A stretch of 64,000 nucleotides of DNA. It comes from Methylobacterium sp. Leaf117. Its GTDB lineage: Bacteria; Pseudomonadota; Alphaproteobacteria; Rhizobiales; Beijerinckiaceae. The position numbers and the translations under genes are program-made. The notes under the pieces are model-generated. The model was not told the origin of the DNA. It worked only from the letters and a program-made list of their open reading frames with translations, and did no database searches. Below are positions 1 through 10,642 of the stretch, one piece after another (the stretch's first letter is position 1; every line of letters starts with the position of its first letter). The stretch spans positions 163,332-227,331 of the forward strand of contig NZ_LMNL01000037.1 in assembly GCF_001422985.1 (NCBI RefSeq), given 5' to 3'.

Positions 1-2706
1 CCCTCGATGTCCTTGCCCGCCACCATCATCAGGTCGGCCATCTCGTCGACCACGATGACGATGTAGGGCAGCGCCGACAGGTCCATCTCCTCCGTCTCGT
101 AGACAGCCTGCCCGGTCTCGCGGTTGAAGCCGGTATGGACCTCGCGTGTGATCACCTCGCCCTTGGCGCGGGCCTCGGCCATGCGGGCGTTGTAGCCGTC
201 GATGTTGCGCACGGCGATCTTGGACATCTTCTTGTAGCGCTCCTCCATCTCGCGCACGGCCCATTTGAGGGCGATGACCGCCTTCTTGGGATCGATGACC
301 ACGGGCGAGAGCAGGTGCGGGATGCCGTCATAGACCGACAATTCGAGCATCTTCGGATCGACCATGATCAGGCGGCACTCCTCCGGCTTCATCCGGTAGA
401 GCAGCGACAGGATCATGGTGTTGATGGCGACCGACTTGCCCGAGCCCGTGGTGCCCGCCACCAGCAGGTGGGGCATCTTGGCGAGATCGGCGATGATCGG
501 CTCGCCGCCGATGTTCTTGCCCAGGCACAGGGCGAGCTTGTGCTTGCTCATCCCGAAATCGGCCGAGGCGAGAAGTTCGCGCAGGTACACCGTCTCGCGG
601 GTCTCGTTGGGCAATTCGATGCCGATGACGTTGCGACCGGGGACCACGGCGACGCGGGCCGAGACCGCCGACATCGAGCGGGCGATGTCGTCCGAGAGCG
701 AGATCACGCGGCTCGACTTGGTGCCGGGGGCCGGCTCCAGCTCGTAGAGGGTGACGACAGGACCGGGACGCACCGCGAGAATGTCGCCGCGCACGCCGAA
801 TCTGCTGGAGGTTGAGCGCGTTCTGCTCCAGCACGTCGGCATCGACCTCCTCGGTTTCGTTCAGGGGCGGCTCGGCCAGGAGTTCGAGGGCGGGGTGCTC
901 GTAATCCGCGTTCTCCACGAAGGACATCGGCACGTGCCGCCCGGCCGGGATGAGCAGCGGGCGCTCGGGCAGGATGGCGCGCGACAGGGTGACGACGGGC
1001 ACGGACGCCGCGACGGGCGCCTCGGGCTCCACGGCCGGGACCGCGGACTCGACGACGGACATTTCGGCGACGGGAATCTCTGAGACGAGAGTCTCGGAAG
1101 CGGAAATCTCGGGAGGAGAGATTTCGGGTGCGGAGATCTCGGGCGCGGAGATCTCGGGCGCAGGGGTGCCCTTGGGGTTGCGCAGCAGCACCGGCCGGGC
1201 CGGGATCGGGGTCGGCACGAAGGCCGGCTCGGCGGCACGCGGAACCGGGACGAAAGGCGCCACCGGCACGAAGCCGAGCGCGTCCGAGACGGCAGGGGAG
1301 GGGGCCTGAGCAGGCGCCGCGACAGCGGCCACGGGCAGGATTGCCGCCGCCGGAGCGGCCGGACGGCCGGCGCGGATCGCCGCCCGCGCCGCCATGGCGT
1401 GAAGCGGCGCCGGGCGGGCCGGCATCGCGGTCCCGACCGGGAGCGCGTTGTCCTGGCCGTCGACGGGGCAGGGCGGGCCGAAGGTCTCGAACCGCACCAG
1501 ATGCTCGAGGCGATAGGCCGGCGCACCGGTCCGGGCCGGCTCGGTCACCGAAGCGTCCTGCTCCGCCATGACCGCTTCCGAGGCGATCTCTTCCAAGACA
1601 ATCTCTTCCGAGACGATCTCTTCAGCGACGATCTCTTGCGAGACGATCTCTTCCGAGCTTGCGATCTCGACGACCGGCAGCGATGCGGACTCCGCCTGGA
1701 TCGCCGACCAGGCATCGAGGGCGGCGCCGTCGCGTCCGTCGAACCAGGCGTGGACCTCGGACCAGTCCGGCACGTCCGACCAGTCGCGATCGTCGAGGAC
1801 CACCGGGCTTTCGGCCGTGCCGGTCTCGACCTTGATCTCGACCTCCGCCGAGACCGGCACGGCGGCGAGTTCGTTCGCGGGCGCTTCGGGGACAGGCATG
1901 TCCGCCGTGGGAACAACCTCCGCCGCAGGAGGGGTCTGGCGGCGATCGGGGCTGCGGAAGAAGCGCACGCCGGGCGGCGCGACGAAGGGCTGGCGCCACA
2001 GGGGCTCGGGCACCTGCGCGGCCAGCGCTTCGGCCTGGGCCTGGGCGTCCAGGACGGCGCGCTCCCGGGCCTCGGCGGCGAGGCGCAGGGAATCCTGCTC
2101 GGCCTGCAGGCGCAGCGCTTCGGTTTCCGCCTCGGCATGGGCCTGGGCGCGGGCGTTGCGCTCGGCATCGAGGGCGCGCTGGCGCCGCTCGTGCAGCACC
2201 GGATCGGGGGTGCGGGTGTAGCGCACGGCCGGACCCGGCTCGGGCATCGGCGCGGAAGCCGGAGCCTCGGAGGCCTCGGGCATGATCGCGGCCGGGCGGC
2301 GCGGCGTCCGGATCAGCACGCGGGGGGCGAGGGCGTCGGGGTCCATCAGGCCGTCGTCGAGACGGCTCGTGGGCGCCACCCGGGCCGGGATCATGTCGAG
2401 GGTGGCGCGGTCGTCGAAGACCTGGGCCGGCCATGCCTGGATCGCGGGGGCGGGGCGGAAGGCGAGGCCGACCTCGTTGCGGCCGACCAGGGCCTGCGGG
2501 CTCGTCATCCAGCTCGGCGTCGGCCGGGTGGCCGCCACCGTGTAGTCCGGCCGCTGCGGCGGACCGGCAAGGCGACGCGAGAGGGTCGCGCGCAGGTTCA
2601 TCAACCGGTGTGCCAGGGCGCCGATCGACAGGCCGAGGCGATCGCCACCGCGAACGGGGCGCGAAGGATCACGATGGGAGTAGGGAAGCCGTCCCGATGC
2701 GCGCAT
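1..2706 (-). CDS. ftsK: FtsK/SpoIIIE-type DNA translocase, 3' end beyond window, apparent frameshift near 800
   Basis: This is a hexameric ATP-driven DNA pump for chromosome segregation at division. Residues 1 to about 635 (2706 down to about 802) form a low-complexity Pro/Ala/Glu linker with no membrane segments, unlike classical FtsK with four N-terminal helices. The conserved alpha and beta motor domains follow at 800 to 1, including FGVRGDILAVRPGPVVTLYE and VVDEMADLMM, but in a different frame. The linker frame ends LEQNALNLQQ at about 802 and the motor frame begins FGVRGD at 800, so a few residues and the frame are lost. No other stop interrupts the motor frame to the window edge. The linker carries 15-bp in-frame repeats. 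ATG at 2706 has no clear ribosome binding site; ATG at 2601 is an alternative. The family call is secure; whether the frameshift is real is not known. Confidence 0.8.
1096..1170. repeat. 15-bp in-frame repeats in the ftsK linker (PEISA type)
   Basis: Degenerate 15-bp units close to GCGGAGATCTCGGGC recur here. On the coding strand they give the pentapeptides PEISA, PEISA, PEISP, PEISA, with decayed copies further along (SEIPV, AEMSV). The unit is a multiple of three, so copy changes keep the frame. Confidence 0.8.
1575..1660. repeat. 15-bp in-frame repeats in the ftsK linker (EEIVS type)
   Basis: About five degenerate 15-bp units close to GACGATCTCTTCCGA encode SEEIV, SQEIV, AEEIV, SEEIV, LEEIA in the acidic linker. 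The unit sequence differs from the repeat 400 bp away in the same gene, so the two arrays arose separately. Confidence 0.8.
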
Positions 2707-2848
2707 GATTGGCCGGATGTACTCAAAACGGGTCCGCCGCCGGGAGCGGCGCGGTTCACGGATGAGTTAGCGGCATCGTCGTTAACAGACGCTTGACCCG
2801 ATCCCGCGCGGAGCACGCCATTTCCGTCGGGTGCCCCCCCTTCCCCGC

Positions 2849-2883
2849 CCTTGCGCCTTGATCCTTGAGCCTTAACCCTTGCG
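2849..2883. repeat. Five degenerate heptamer repeats upstream of nadE
   Basis: CCTTGCG, CCTTGAT, CCTTGAG, CCTTAAC and CCTTGCG follow one another without gaps. They lie between ftsK and the NAD synthetase start at 2940. No function is evident. Confidence 0.7.
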
Positions 2884-2939
2884 CTGGAGACGGATGGCGC
2901 CACGGGGTAAGGTGCCGGCATTCAGCCCGGAGCCCGCCC

Positions 2940-5021
<2,082 letters not shown>

Positions 5022-5087
5022 ACGACACAAAGCTGTCCGATTGGCTCCTTAGGGCGTAGCTTGGGTGGGCGAATCGGAGATTGACCG

Positions 5088-5315
5088 ATGCAGAATTACA
5101 ACGTTTTCTGCTTCCGGAGCATCGAGGGCCTGTGCTGCGCCGTTCCGGAGAGCCGCGCGGTGCCGCCCTTCCTCGGCAGCGGCCGATGGGCCTTCGGCGG
5201 GAAGCTCGGCGCCACCGGCGATGCGCCGCGGGATTTCGACGACCGCGCGGCCGAGACCGCCGTGCGCTTCAACGGCTTCTACCTGTTCCAGACCATGGAC
5301 AGCCGTTTCCACTGA
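5088..5315 (+). CDS. Small conserved-looking hypothetical protein (75 aa)
   Basis: ATG is preceded by CGGAG at good spacing. The protein is soluble, with aromatic and Cys content (MQNYNVFCFR, GLCCAVPESR), a Gly-rich middle and the ending FNGFYLFQTMDSRFH. That composition looks like real coding rather than a shadow frame. It follows nadE by 66 bp and could be co-transcribed. I recognise no domain and assign no function. Confidence 0.55.
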   Translation: MQNYNVFCFRSIEGLCCAVPESRAVPPFLGSGRWAFGGKLGATGDAPRDFDDRAAETAVRFNGFYLFQTMDSRFH

Positions 5316-5656
5316 GGCCGGGCCCCGAGCCCCTGCATCAGGCCGCTGTCGGCACGATCCGAACGCCGCCCCGCATGGGACGAACCGGCCTTCGCGGGAA
5401 GCGGGCCGGGGAGACGGGCTGCCGAGATCCCGGCGACGAAATCCTGATCGGAAAAGTCTGACCGGGCAGGCTGGTCCGCGGACGGTTGCGAATTCTGACA
5501 CCAAAATCCCGGTCGCGAAGTCCTCGCCATAGAAGTCCTCGCCACCGAAGTCCCCAGTTCGATGTCTCGCCCGATCCCAACAACGCGGCGATTATTCCTT
5601 AACAGGCCGCGTGTCAGGGTTCCGCTTCGTCTGAAACGGAGCCGGAGGCCGACCCC
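5316..5656. other. Intergenic stretch with a short 15-bp repeat
   Basis: These 341 bases lie between the 75-aa gene and the PilZ gene. They hold no convincing gene. The only structured element is the tandem repeat at 5517-5555. Confidence 0.5.
5517..5555. repeat. 15-bp tandem repeat, about 2.6 copies
   Basis: GAAGTCCTCGCCATA, GAAGTCCTCGCCACC and a partial GAAGTCCCC lie in tandem in the gap before the PilZ gene. Confidence 0.75.
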
Positions 5657-6091
5657 ATGTCGGAGCAGCAGGGTACGGACAACCGCAAGGAGGCCCGACA
5701 GAGGACCTTCCTCAAGGGCCGGATCATCTTCAACAAGGGGGCCTCGACGATGGATTGCCTGGTGCGGGATCTGTCCGCTTCGGGCGCGCGCCTGGCCCTG
5801 ACCGAAACCCCGACCCTGCCCGAGAGCTTCGACCTCTACATCCCGCAGAAGGCAAAGACCTATCGGGCCAGCCTGTGCTGGCGCCGCGCCGACGGCATCG
5901 GCGTCACCTTCGCGGACGAGGCCGCGCAGGCGTCCGCGCCGCCGAGTTCCCAGACGCCCCCGTCATCGCCGGACGGGGCGGCCCCCGGGGCGGACGACGC
6001 CGCCTCGGTGCTGGCCCTGGTGCGCCGGATCGGCGAACTCGAGGCCGAGAACGCCGCCCTGCGCCGCCTCCTCGCGACCCTGCCGGCCTGA
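5657..6091 (+). CDS. PilZ domain protein
   Basis: A probable cyclic-di-GMP receptor of 144 aa. The PilZ signature is present: an RKEARQR basic motif near residue 10 and DLSASGA near residue 40, followed by a beta-rich stretch ending GIGVTFAD. After residue 95 comes a Ser/Pro-rich linker, then a short heptad-like tail (RIGELEAENAALRRLLATL) that could form a coiled coil and dimerise. GGAGG lies 9-13 bases before the ATG. No enzymatic domain is attached, so it likely acts through a partner. Confidence 0.85.
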   Translation: MSEQQGTDNRKEARQRTFLKGRIIFNKGASTMDCLVRDLSASGARLALTETPTLPESFDLYIPQKAKTYRASLCWRRADGIGVTFADEAAQASAPPSSQTPPSSPDGAAPGADDAASVLALVRRIGELEAENAALRRLLATLPA

Positions 6092-6133
6092 GGCTGCGAT
6101 CCCGCCCGGCGGAATCGTTTTCCCGGGGCCCGA

Positions 6134-6577
6134 TCAGGCGGACAGCGCCGCCCGGATACGCGCGGCATGCTCTGCCAGGACGGCCTTGTCCGCCATGCCG
6201 CCGCTGTGGCGATGGAGCGGCACCCCCTCGAAACGGGGCACGACGTGGACGTGGAGGTGGAACACCGTCTGTCCGCCCGCCGGCTCGTTGTACTGGAACA
6301 CCGTGAGGCCATCGGCCGCGAAGGCCGCCTTCACCGCGCGGGCGACCCGCTGCACCGTCCGGGCCAGGGCCGCGAGGACGTCCGGGTCGGCGTCGAGGAG
6401 ACCGCGCGACGGGGCCTTCGGGATCACCAGGGTGTGGCCGTCGCCCTGCGGCATGACATCCATGAAGGCGAGGGTATCGGCATCCTCGTAGACCCGCTCG
6501 GCCGGGATCTCCCCCCTGAGGATCTTGGCGAAGACGTTGTCGGGATCGTAGGCTGACGCTGCGGGCGTGACGGTCAT
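6134..6577 (-). CDS. HIT family hydrolase
   Basis: A histidine-triad nucleotide hydrolase/transferase of 147 aa, a normal length. The catalytic motif HLHVHVVP (His-x-His-x-His) is near residue 105, and the N-terminal half has the usual FAKILRGEIPAERVYED and HTLVIPK segments. I chose the ATG at 6577 (MTVTPAASAYDPDNVF). The frame stays open further upstream but there it is only low-complexity sequence. It is divergent from the glutaredoxin-MauE gene. The exact substrate cannot be told from sequence. Confidence 0.9.
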   Translation of the reverse strand: MTVTPAASAYDPDNVFAKILRGEIPAERVYEDADTLAFMDVMPQGDGHTLVIPKAPSRGLLDADPDVLAALARTVQRVARAVKAAFAADGLTVFQYNEPAGGQTVFHLHVHVVPRFEGVPLHRHSGGMADKAVLAEHAARIRAALSA

Positions 6578-6968
6578 GCGGCCGGCTCCGGTTGTGGTCC
6601 GAGGTGATCGGCGCGCACGATGCACAGCCCGACGCACCCCGTCCACCTCGTCCCCACCCTCCTCATCCTCGGCTTGGGCTGTCGCGTCGGGACCCTGCCG
6701 TTTGGACGATCCCGGTGCTTCGCCGCTCAGTCTTGGGAAGCGAAAGCCGCGTCCGACGCATGCCGGAGAGCCGGCCCCTGCAACCCAGGGTCTGTCACCC
6801 GACGATCCCACAACGAATCGTCTCCGACCCCTTGACCTTCCCACCGTGGGAAGCACCATCTGCGGGACGTCGCGCACCGGCAGCCGGTGCATCACGACGC
6901 AGGGCGAACCGGCGGGGTTTCGAACCGCCCCCCCGGGGCCGGCCCGCGTCACCCGTCGAGGAGCCCCC
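6578..6968. other. Divergent intergenic region, no gene seen
   Basis: These 391 bases separate the HIT gene and the glutaredoxin-MauE gene. They should contain both promoters. Long open frames exist on both strands, but their translations are Pro/Arg-rich and show no family features. Confidence 0.5.
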
Positions 6969-7715
6969 ATGTCGAGTCCTGCCCGGACGGCCACCCTGTA
7001 CCGCATGGTGATGCCGAAGCACACCTGTCCCTATGGCCTGAAGGCCAAGGACCTGCTCGAGCGCGAGGGCTTCGCGGTCGAGGACCATTGGCTGACGACG
7101 CGGGACGAGACCGACCGCTTCAAGGCCGAACATGACGTGAAGACCACGCCGCAGACCTTCATCGCCGGCCAGCGCGTCGGCGGCTACGACGACCTGCGCC
7201 GACATCTCGGCCGGTCCGTCCCGGACCCCCAGGCCACGACCTACACGCCGGTGATCGCGGTCTTCGCCATGACGGCCCTGATGGCGCTCGCCGCCAGCCA
7301 CGCCGCCTTCGGCTCCCCCTTCACCCTGCGGGCGGCCGAGTGGTTCATCGCCCTCAGCATGTGCGTGCTCGCGATCCTGAAGCTGCAGGACATCGAGCGT
7401 TTCTCGTCGATGTTCCTCGGCTACGACCTGCTGGCCCAGCGCTGGGTACGCTACGCCTACGCCTATCCGTTCTGCGAGGCGCTGGCCGGGCTCCTGATGC
7501 TGTCCGGCGCCCTGTCCTGGATCTCGATCCCGGTGGCGCTGTTCATCGGCACGGTGGGGGCGGTCTCGGTGTTCAAGGCGGTCTATATCGACAAGCGCGA
7601 GCTGAAATGCGCTTGCGTCGGCGGATCGAGCAACGTGCCGCTCGGCTTCGTCTCGCTGACCGAAAACCTGATGATGGTCGGCATGGCCCTCTGGATGCTG
7701 GTCATGGTGGCCTGA
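6969..7715 (+). CDS. Glutaredoxin-MauE fusion, membrane redox protein
   Basis: Residues 1 to about 80 are a glutaredoxin fold with a single active-site Cys in CPYG (C20) and the TTPQTFI cis-Pro segment. Residues 90-248 are a MauE/DoxX-like membrane domain with about four helices and a conserved CAC motif (C214, C216) followed by GGSSNVP. MauE in methylamine-utilising bacteria supports disulphide formation in methylamine dehydrogenase. The fusion suggests electrons pass between a cytosolic thiol and the membrane cysteines. GAGGAG precedes the ATG. No mau structural genes are nearby, so the physiological partner is unknown. Confidence 0.8.
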   Translation: MSSPARTATLYRMVMPKHTCPYGLKAKDLLEREGFAVEDHWLTTRDETDRFKAEHDVKTTPQTFIAGQRVGGYDDLRRHLGRSVPDPQATTYTPVIAVFAMTALMALAASHAAFGSPFTLRAAEWFIALSMCVLAILKLQDIERFSSMFLGYDLLAQRWVRYAYAYPFCEALAGLLMLSGALSWISIPVALFIGTVGAVSVFKAVYIDKRELKCACVGGSSNVPLGFVSLTENLMMVGMALWMLVMVA

Positions 7716-7968
7716 TCCGCCGGCCGCCCGATCGATCGGCGGCCGAACCCCGCGGGAGCCCGGCGCACGAAGCCGGGCCGACCTTCATCCGGGGCGGCGA
7801 CCTTCGGACGCGCAGAACTGTCATGGACGGAGAACCTTTGGGGGCTGCCGTGCGTTGCCTGCGCTTCGCCCCCAGCGGCAACGCTTGTCCGGACGCCGCG
7901 CCCCGCGGGCGGGCCGGTCGGGCGTCGCCGCAGCCCCGATCGCGTCCCGCAAAGAGCACCGCCCCCGC

Positions 7969-8946
7969 ATGGCCCATGAGAGCACCAGCGCCATCTACAC
8001 CGCGGCGGGCGCCAACCTGGCCATCGCCGTGGCGAAATTCGTGGGCGCCTTCCTCACCGGCAGTTCGGCCATGCTGGCCGAGGGCGTCCACTCGGTGGTC
8101 GACACCACCAACCAGATCCTGCTGCTGATCGGCATGAAGCGGTCGCAGCGCCCGGCGACGGAGAAGCATCCGTTCGGCTACGGACGCGAGCTGTACTTCT
8201 ACGCCTTCATCGTGGCGCTGTTCATCTTTCTCGGCGGCGGCGCCTTCGCGGTCTACGAGGGCATCCACAAGCTCCAGCATCCGGAACCCTCGGCGGACGC
8301 GGTGATCTACGGCTACCACATCTCCGGATTCTGGGTGAACGTGGCGATCCTGGGCTTCTCGGTGATGGCCGAGGGCTATTCCTGCTTCGTGGCCATGAAG
8401 GCGTTCTGGGCCGAGAAGGGCCAGCGCCCACCCCTCGCCGCCATCCGGCGCAGCAAGGACCCGGCCCTGTTCACGGTGCTGGCGGAGGACGTCGCCGCCC
8501 TGATGGGCCTCGTGGTGGCGCTCGCCGGCGTGATCTTGGCGCATGTCCTGGACATGCCGTCCCTGGACGGCTGGTCCTCGATCGGCATCGGCCTGATCCT
8601 GATCGGGATGGCGGCCTTCCTGATGGTGGAGACGCACGGCCTCCTCATCGGCGAGGCCGCAGACCCGGAACTCGTCGCGGCGATCCGCGCCGTGGTGCGC
8701 GACGAGCCCGGCGTGCACCACGTCAACACCGTGCTGACCCAGCACCTCGGTCCCTCCGACGTCCTGGTCAACATCAGCCTCGACATGGACGACACCCTCA
8801 GCGCCGGGCAGATCGAGGCCATGGTGGCCCGTGTCGAGGCCAAGCTGAAGGCCCGCAGTCCTGACGTGACCCGCGTCTTCATCGAGGTTCAGGCCCGGGC
8901 GAGCCTCGAAGCCATGCCTGAGACCCCGGCCCCTATGCCCGCCTGA
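7969..8946 (+). CDS. Cation diffusion facilitator family transporter
   Basis: A six-helix divalent metal/proton antiporter of the inner membrane, 325 aa. Helix 2 carries the metal-site motif HSVVD (GSSAMLAEGVHSVVDTTNQ). Helix 5 has AEDVAALMG, where classical members have a His/Asp pair. The last ~80 residues form the cytosolic metal-sensing domain (VRDEPGVHHVNTVLTQHLGP). I chose ATG at 7969 (MAHESTSAIYTAAG). An upstream in-frame ATG at 7855 would add 38 Arg/Pro-rich residues. The subfamily resembles the ZnT9-like branch; the metal is not predictable. Confidence 0.85.
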   Translation: MAHESTSAIYTAAGANLAIAVAKFVGAFLTGSSAMLAEGVHSVVDTTNQILLLIGMKRSQRPATEKHPFGYGRELYFYAFIVALFIFLGGGAFAVYEGIHKLQHPEPSADAVIYGYHISGFWVNVAILGFSVMAEGYSCFVAMKAFWAEKGQRPPLAAIRRSKDPALFTVLAEDVAALMGLVVALAGVILAHVLDMPSLDGWSSIGIGLILIGMAAFLMVETHGLLIGEAADPELVAAIRAVVRDEPGVHHVNTVLTQHLGPSDVLVNISLDMDDTLSAGQIEAMVARVEAKLKARSPDVTRVFIEVQARASLEAMPETPAPMPA

Positions 8947-8949
8947 AGC

Positions 8950-9444
8950 TCAGGGGGCAGGCTCGGCCAGGGCCGCCACGATGGCGGCGTCCAGGGCCTC
9001 GGGCTTGGTGGCGGGGGCGTAACGGGCGATCACCCGCCCGTCGCGCCCGACCAGGAACTTGGTGAAGTTCCATTTGATCGCCCGACTGCCGAGGAGACCG
9101 GGCTTGGCCCGGGTGAGGTGGGCGTAGACCGGATCGGCGCCGGGCCCGTTGACCACGACCTTGGCCAGGAGCGGGAAGCTCACGTCGTAGGTCAGGCTGC
9201 AGAAGCGGGCGATCTCGGCGGCGTCCCCCGGCTCCTGGGCGCCGAACTGGTTGCAGGGGAAGCCCAGCACCACGAGGCCCTGGGCGCGGTGCTTCCGCGC
9301 CAGGGACTCGAGGCCGGCATATTGCGGCGTGAACCCGCATTTCGAGGCGGTGTTGACGATGAGCAGCACCTGGCCCCGATGCCGGGCCAGGGGGTAGGGC
9401 GCTCCATCGGCCGCGCGCGGGGTCAGATCGTGAAGGCTGTCCAT
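8950..9444 (-). CDS. Glutathione peroxidase (thiol type)
   Basis: It reduces hydroperoxides using glutathione or, more often for Cys-type bacterial enzymes, thioredoxin. The 164-aa protein has peroxidatic Cys in NTASKCGFTPQY, Gln in GFPCNQFGAQEPG, and Trp/Asn in KWNFTKFLV. The start ATG at 9444 gives MDSLHDLTPRAADG, normal for the family. It lies 37 bp downstream of the M20 amidohydrolase on the same strand and converges with the CDF gene only 3 bp away. Confidence 0.92.
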   Translation of the reverse strand: MDSLHDLTPRAADGAPYPLARHRGQVLLIVNTASKCGFTPQYAGLESLARKHRAQGLVVLGFPCNQFGAQEPGDAAEIARFCSLTYDVSFPLLAKVVVNGPGADPVYAHLTRAKPGLLGSRAIKWNFTKFLVGRDGRVIARYAPATKPEALDAAIVAALAEPAP

Positions 9445-9481
9445 GGGCGGGCGACCGTGGGTTCGACGCGCGGGCGGGCGT

Positions 9482-10642
9482 TCAGGCGGCGGTGCGGCGC
9501 TCGACGAGGCGGGCCAGGAAGGCCGAGCCGAGCGGGATGATGCTGTCGTCGAAATCGAAGCTCGCATTGTGCAGGCCGGGACCGGGCGTCGAGCCGATCC
9601 ACGCATAAGCGCCGGGCACGCGCGCGACCATGTCGGCGAAATCCTCGCTGCCCATCCGGGGCTTCGACTGGTCGTCGATGCCCTCGGGCCCGAACAGCTC
9701 GCGGGCGACATCGGCGGCCGCCGCCGCATGCTCGGGGCTGTTCATCAGGACCGAGAACACGTCGCGGATGTCGACCTCGATGGTCGCGCCGTAGGCCGCC
9801 GCGATGCCCTGGGCGATTTCGCGGATGCGGGTGGTGACGAGGCTGCGCAGGTCTGCGTCGAAGGTGCGCACCGTGCCGGTGATGTGGGCGCCCTCCGGGA
9901 TGACGTTGTAGGCGGCCCCGGCGTGGAACTGCGTCACCGAGAGGACGGCGCTCTTCAGCGGGTCGGCGTTGCGCGAGACGATCGACTGCAGAGCCTGGAC
10001 CAGGGTGGAGCCCACCACGATCGGATCGATGCCCTGCTGCGGCTGGGCCGCATGGGCGCCGCGCCCGGTGATGCGGATGTCGAAGAAATCCGCCGCCGCC
10101 ATGGCGGGGCCGGGGCGCAGCTTGATCTTGCCGTGCGGGCCGTTGGGCTGGTTGTGGATCGCGTAGATCTCGTCGCAGGGGAATTTCTCGAACAATCCGT
10201 CGGCGATCATCGCGCGGGCGCCACCCTGGCCCTCTTCCGCCGGCTGGAACACGAACACCGCGGTGCCGTCGAAGTCGCGGGTCTCGGCAAGGTAGCGCGC
10301 CGCACCCAGCAGCATCGTGGTGTGCCCGTCATGGCCGCAGGCGTGCATCTTGCCCGGCACGGTCGAGCGGTAGGGCAGGTTGGTCTCCTCCTCGATCGGC
10401 AGGGCGTCCATGTCGGCGCGCAGGCCGACCCGCCGGCCGGACCCGGTGCGGCCCTCGAGCACGCCCACCACCCCGGTGCCGCCGATGCCGCGATGGACGG
10501 TGACGCCGTAGCGGGCCAGCTCCGCGGCGACGATGCCGGAGGTGCGAACCTCCTCGAAGCCGAGCTCGGGATGGGCGTGGAAGTCGCGGCGGATGGCCAC
10601 GAGGTCGTCGGCGAAGGTCTTGATGCGATCGATGGGACTCAC
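9482..10642 (-). CDS. M20 family amidohydrolase (hippurate hydrolase-like)
   Basis: A cytosolic dinuclear-metal peptidase of 386 aa that cleaves N-acyl amino acids or similar amides. The motif HACGHDGHTTMLLGAA supplies the metal-binding Cys/His residues of the hippuricase/IAA-amidohydrolase branch, and FQPAEEGQGGA supplies the catalytic and metal Glu. A dimerisation domain sits at about residues 185-290. The ATG overlaps the TGA of the upstream acyltransferase by 4 bp, so the two are translationally coupled. The exact substrate is unknown. Confidence 0.9.
   Translation of the reverse strand: MSPIDRIKTFADDLVAIRRDFHAHPELGFEEVRTSGIVAAELARYGVTVHRGIGGTGVVGVLEGRTGSGRRVGLRADMDALPIEEETNLPYRSTVPGKMHACGHDGHTTMLLGAARYLAETRDFDGTAVFVFQPAEEGQGGARAMIADGLFEKFPCDEIYAIHNQPNGPHGKIKLRPGPAMAAADFFDIRITGRGAHAAQPQQGIDPIVVGSTLVQALQSIVSRNADPLKSAVLSVTQFHAGAAYNVIPEGAHITGTVRTFDADLRSLVTTRIREIAQGIAAAYGATIEVDIRDVFSVLMNSPEHAAAAADVARELFGPEGIDDQSKPRMGSEDFADMVARVPGAYAWIGSTPGPGLHNASFDFDDSIIPLGSAFLARLVERRTAA

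Noticed and set aside
1128..1571. Arg/Pro-rich plus-strand frame inside ftsK
   Set aside because: Shadow of the ftsK linker; no independent start signal or family features.
6900..6930. tRNA T-loop-like string in the HIT/glutaredoxin gap
   Set aside because: No acceptor stem, D-arm or anticodon arm can be drawn around it.
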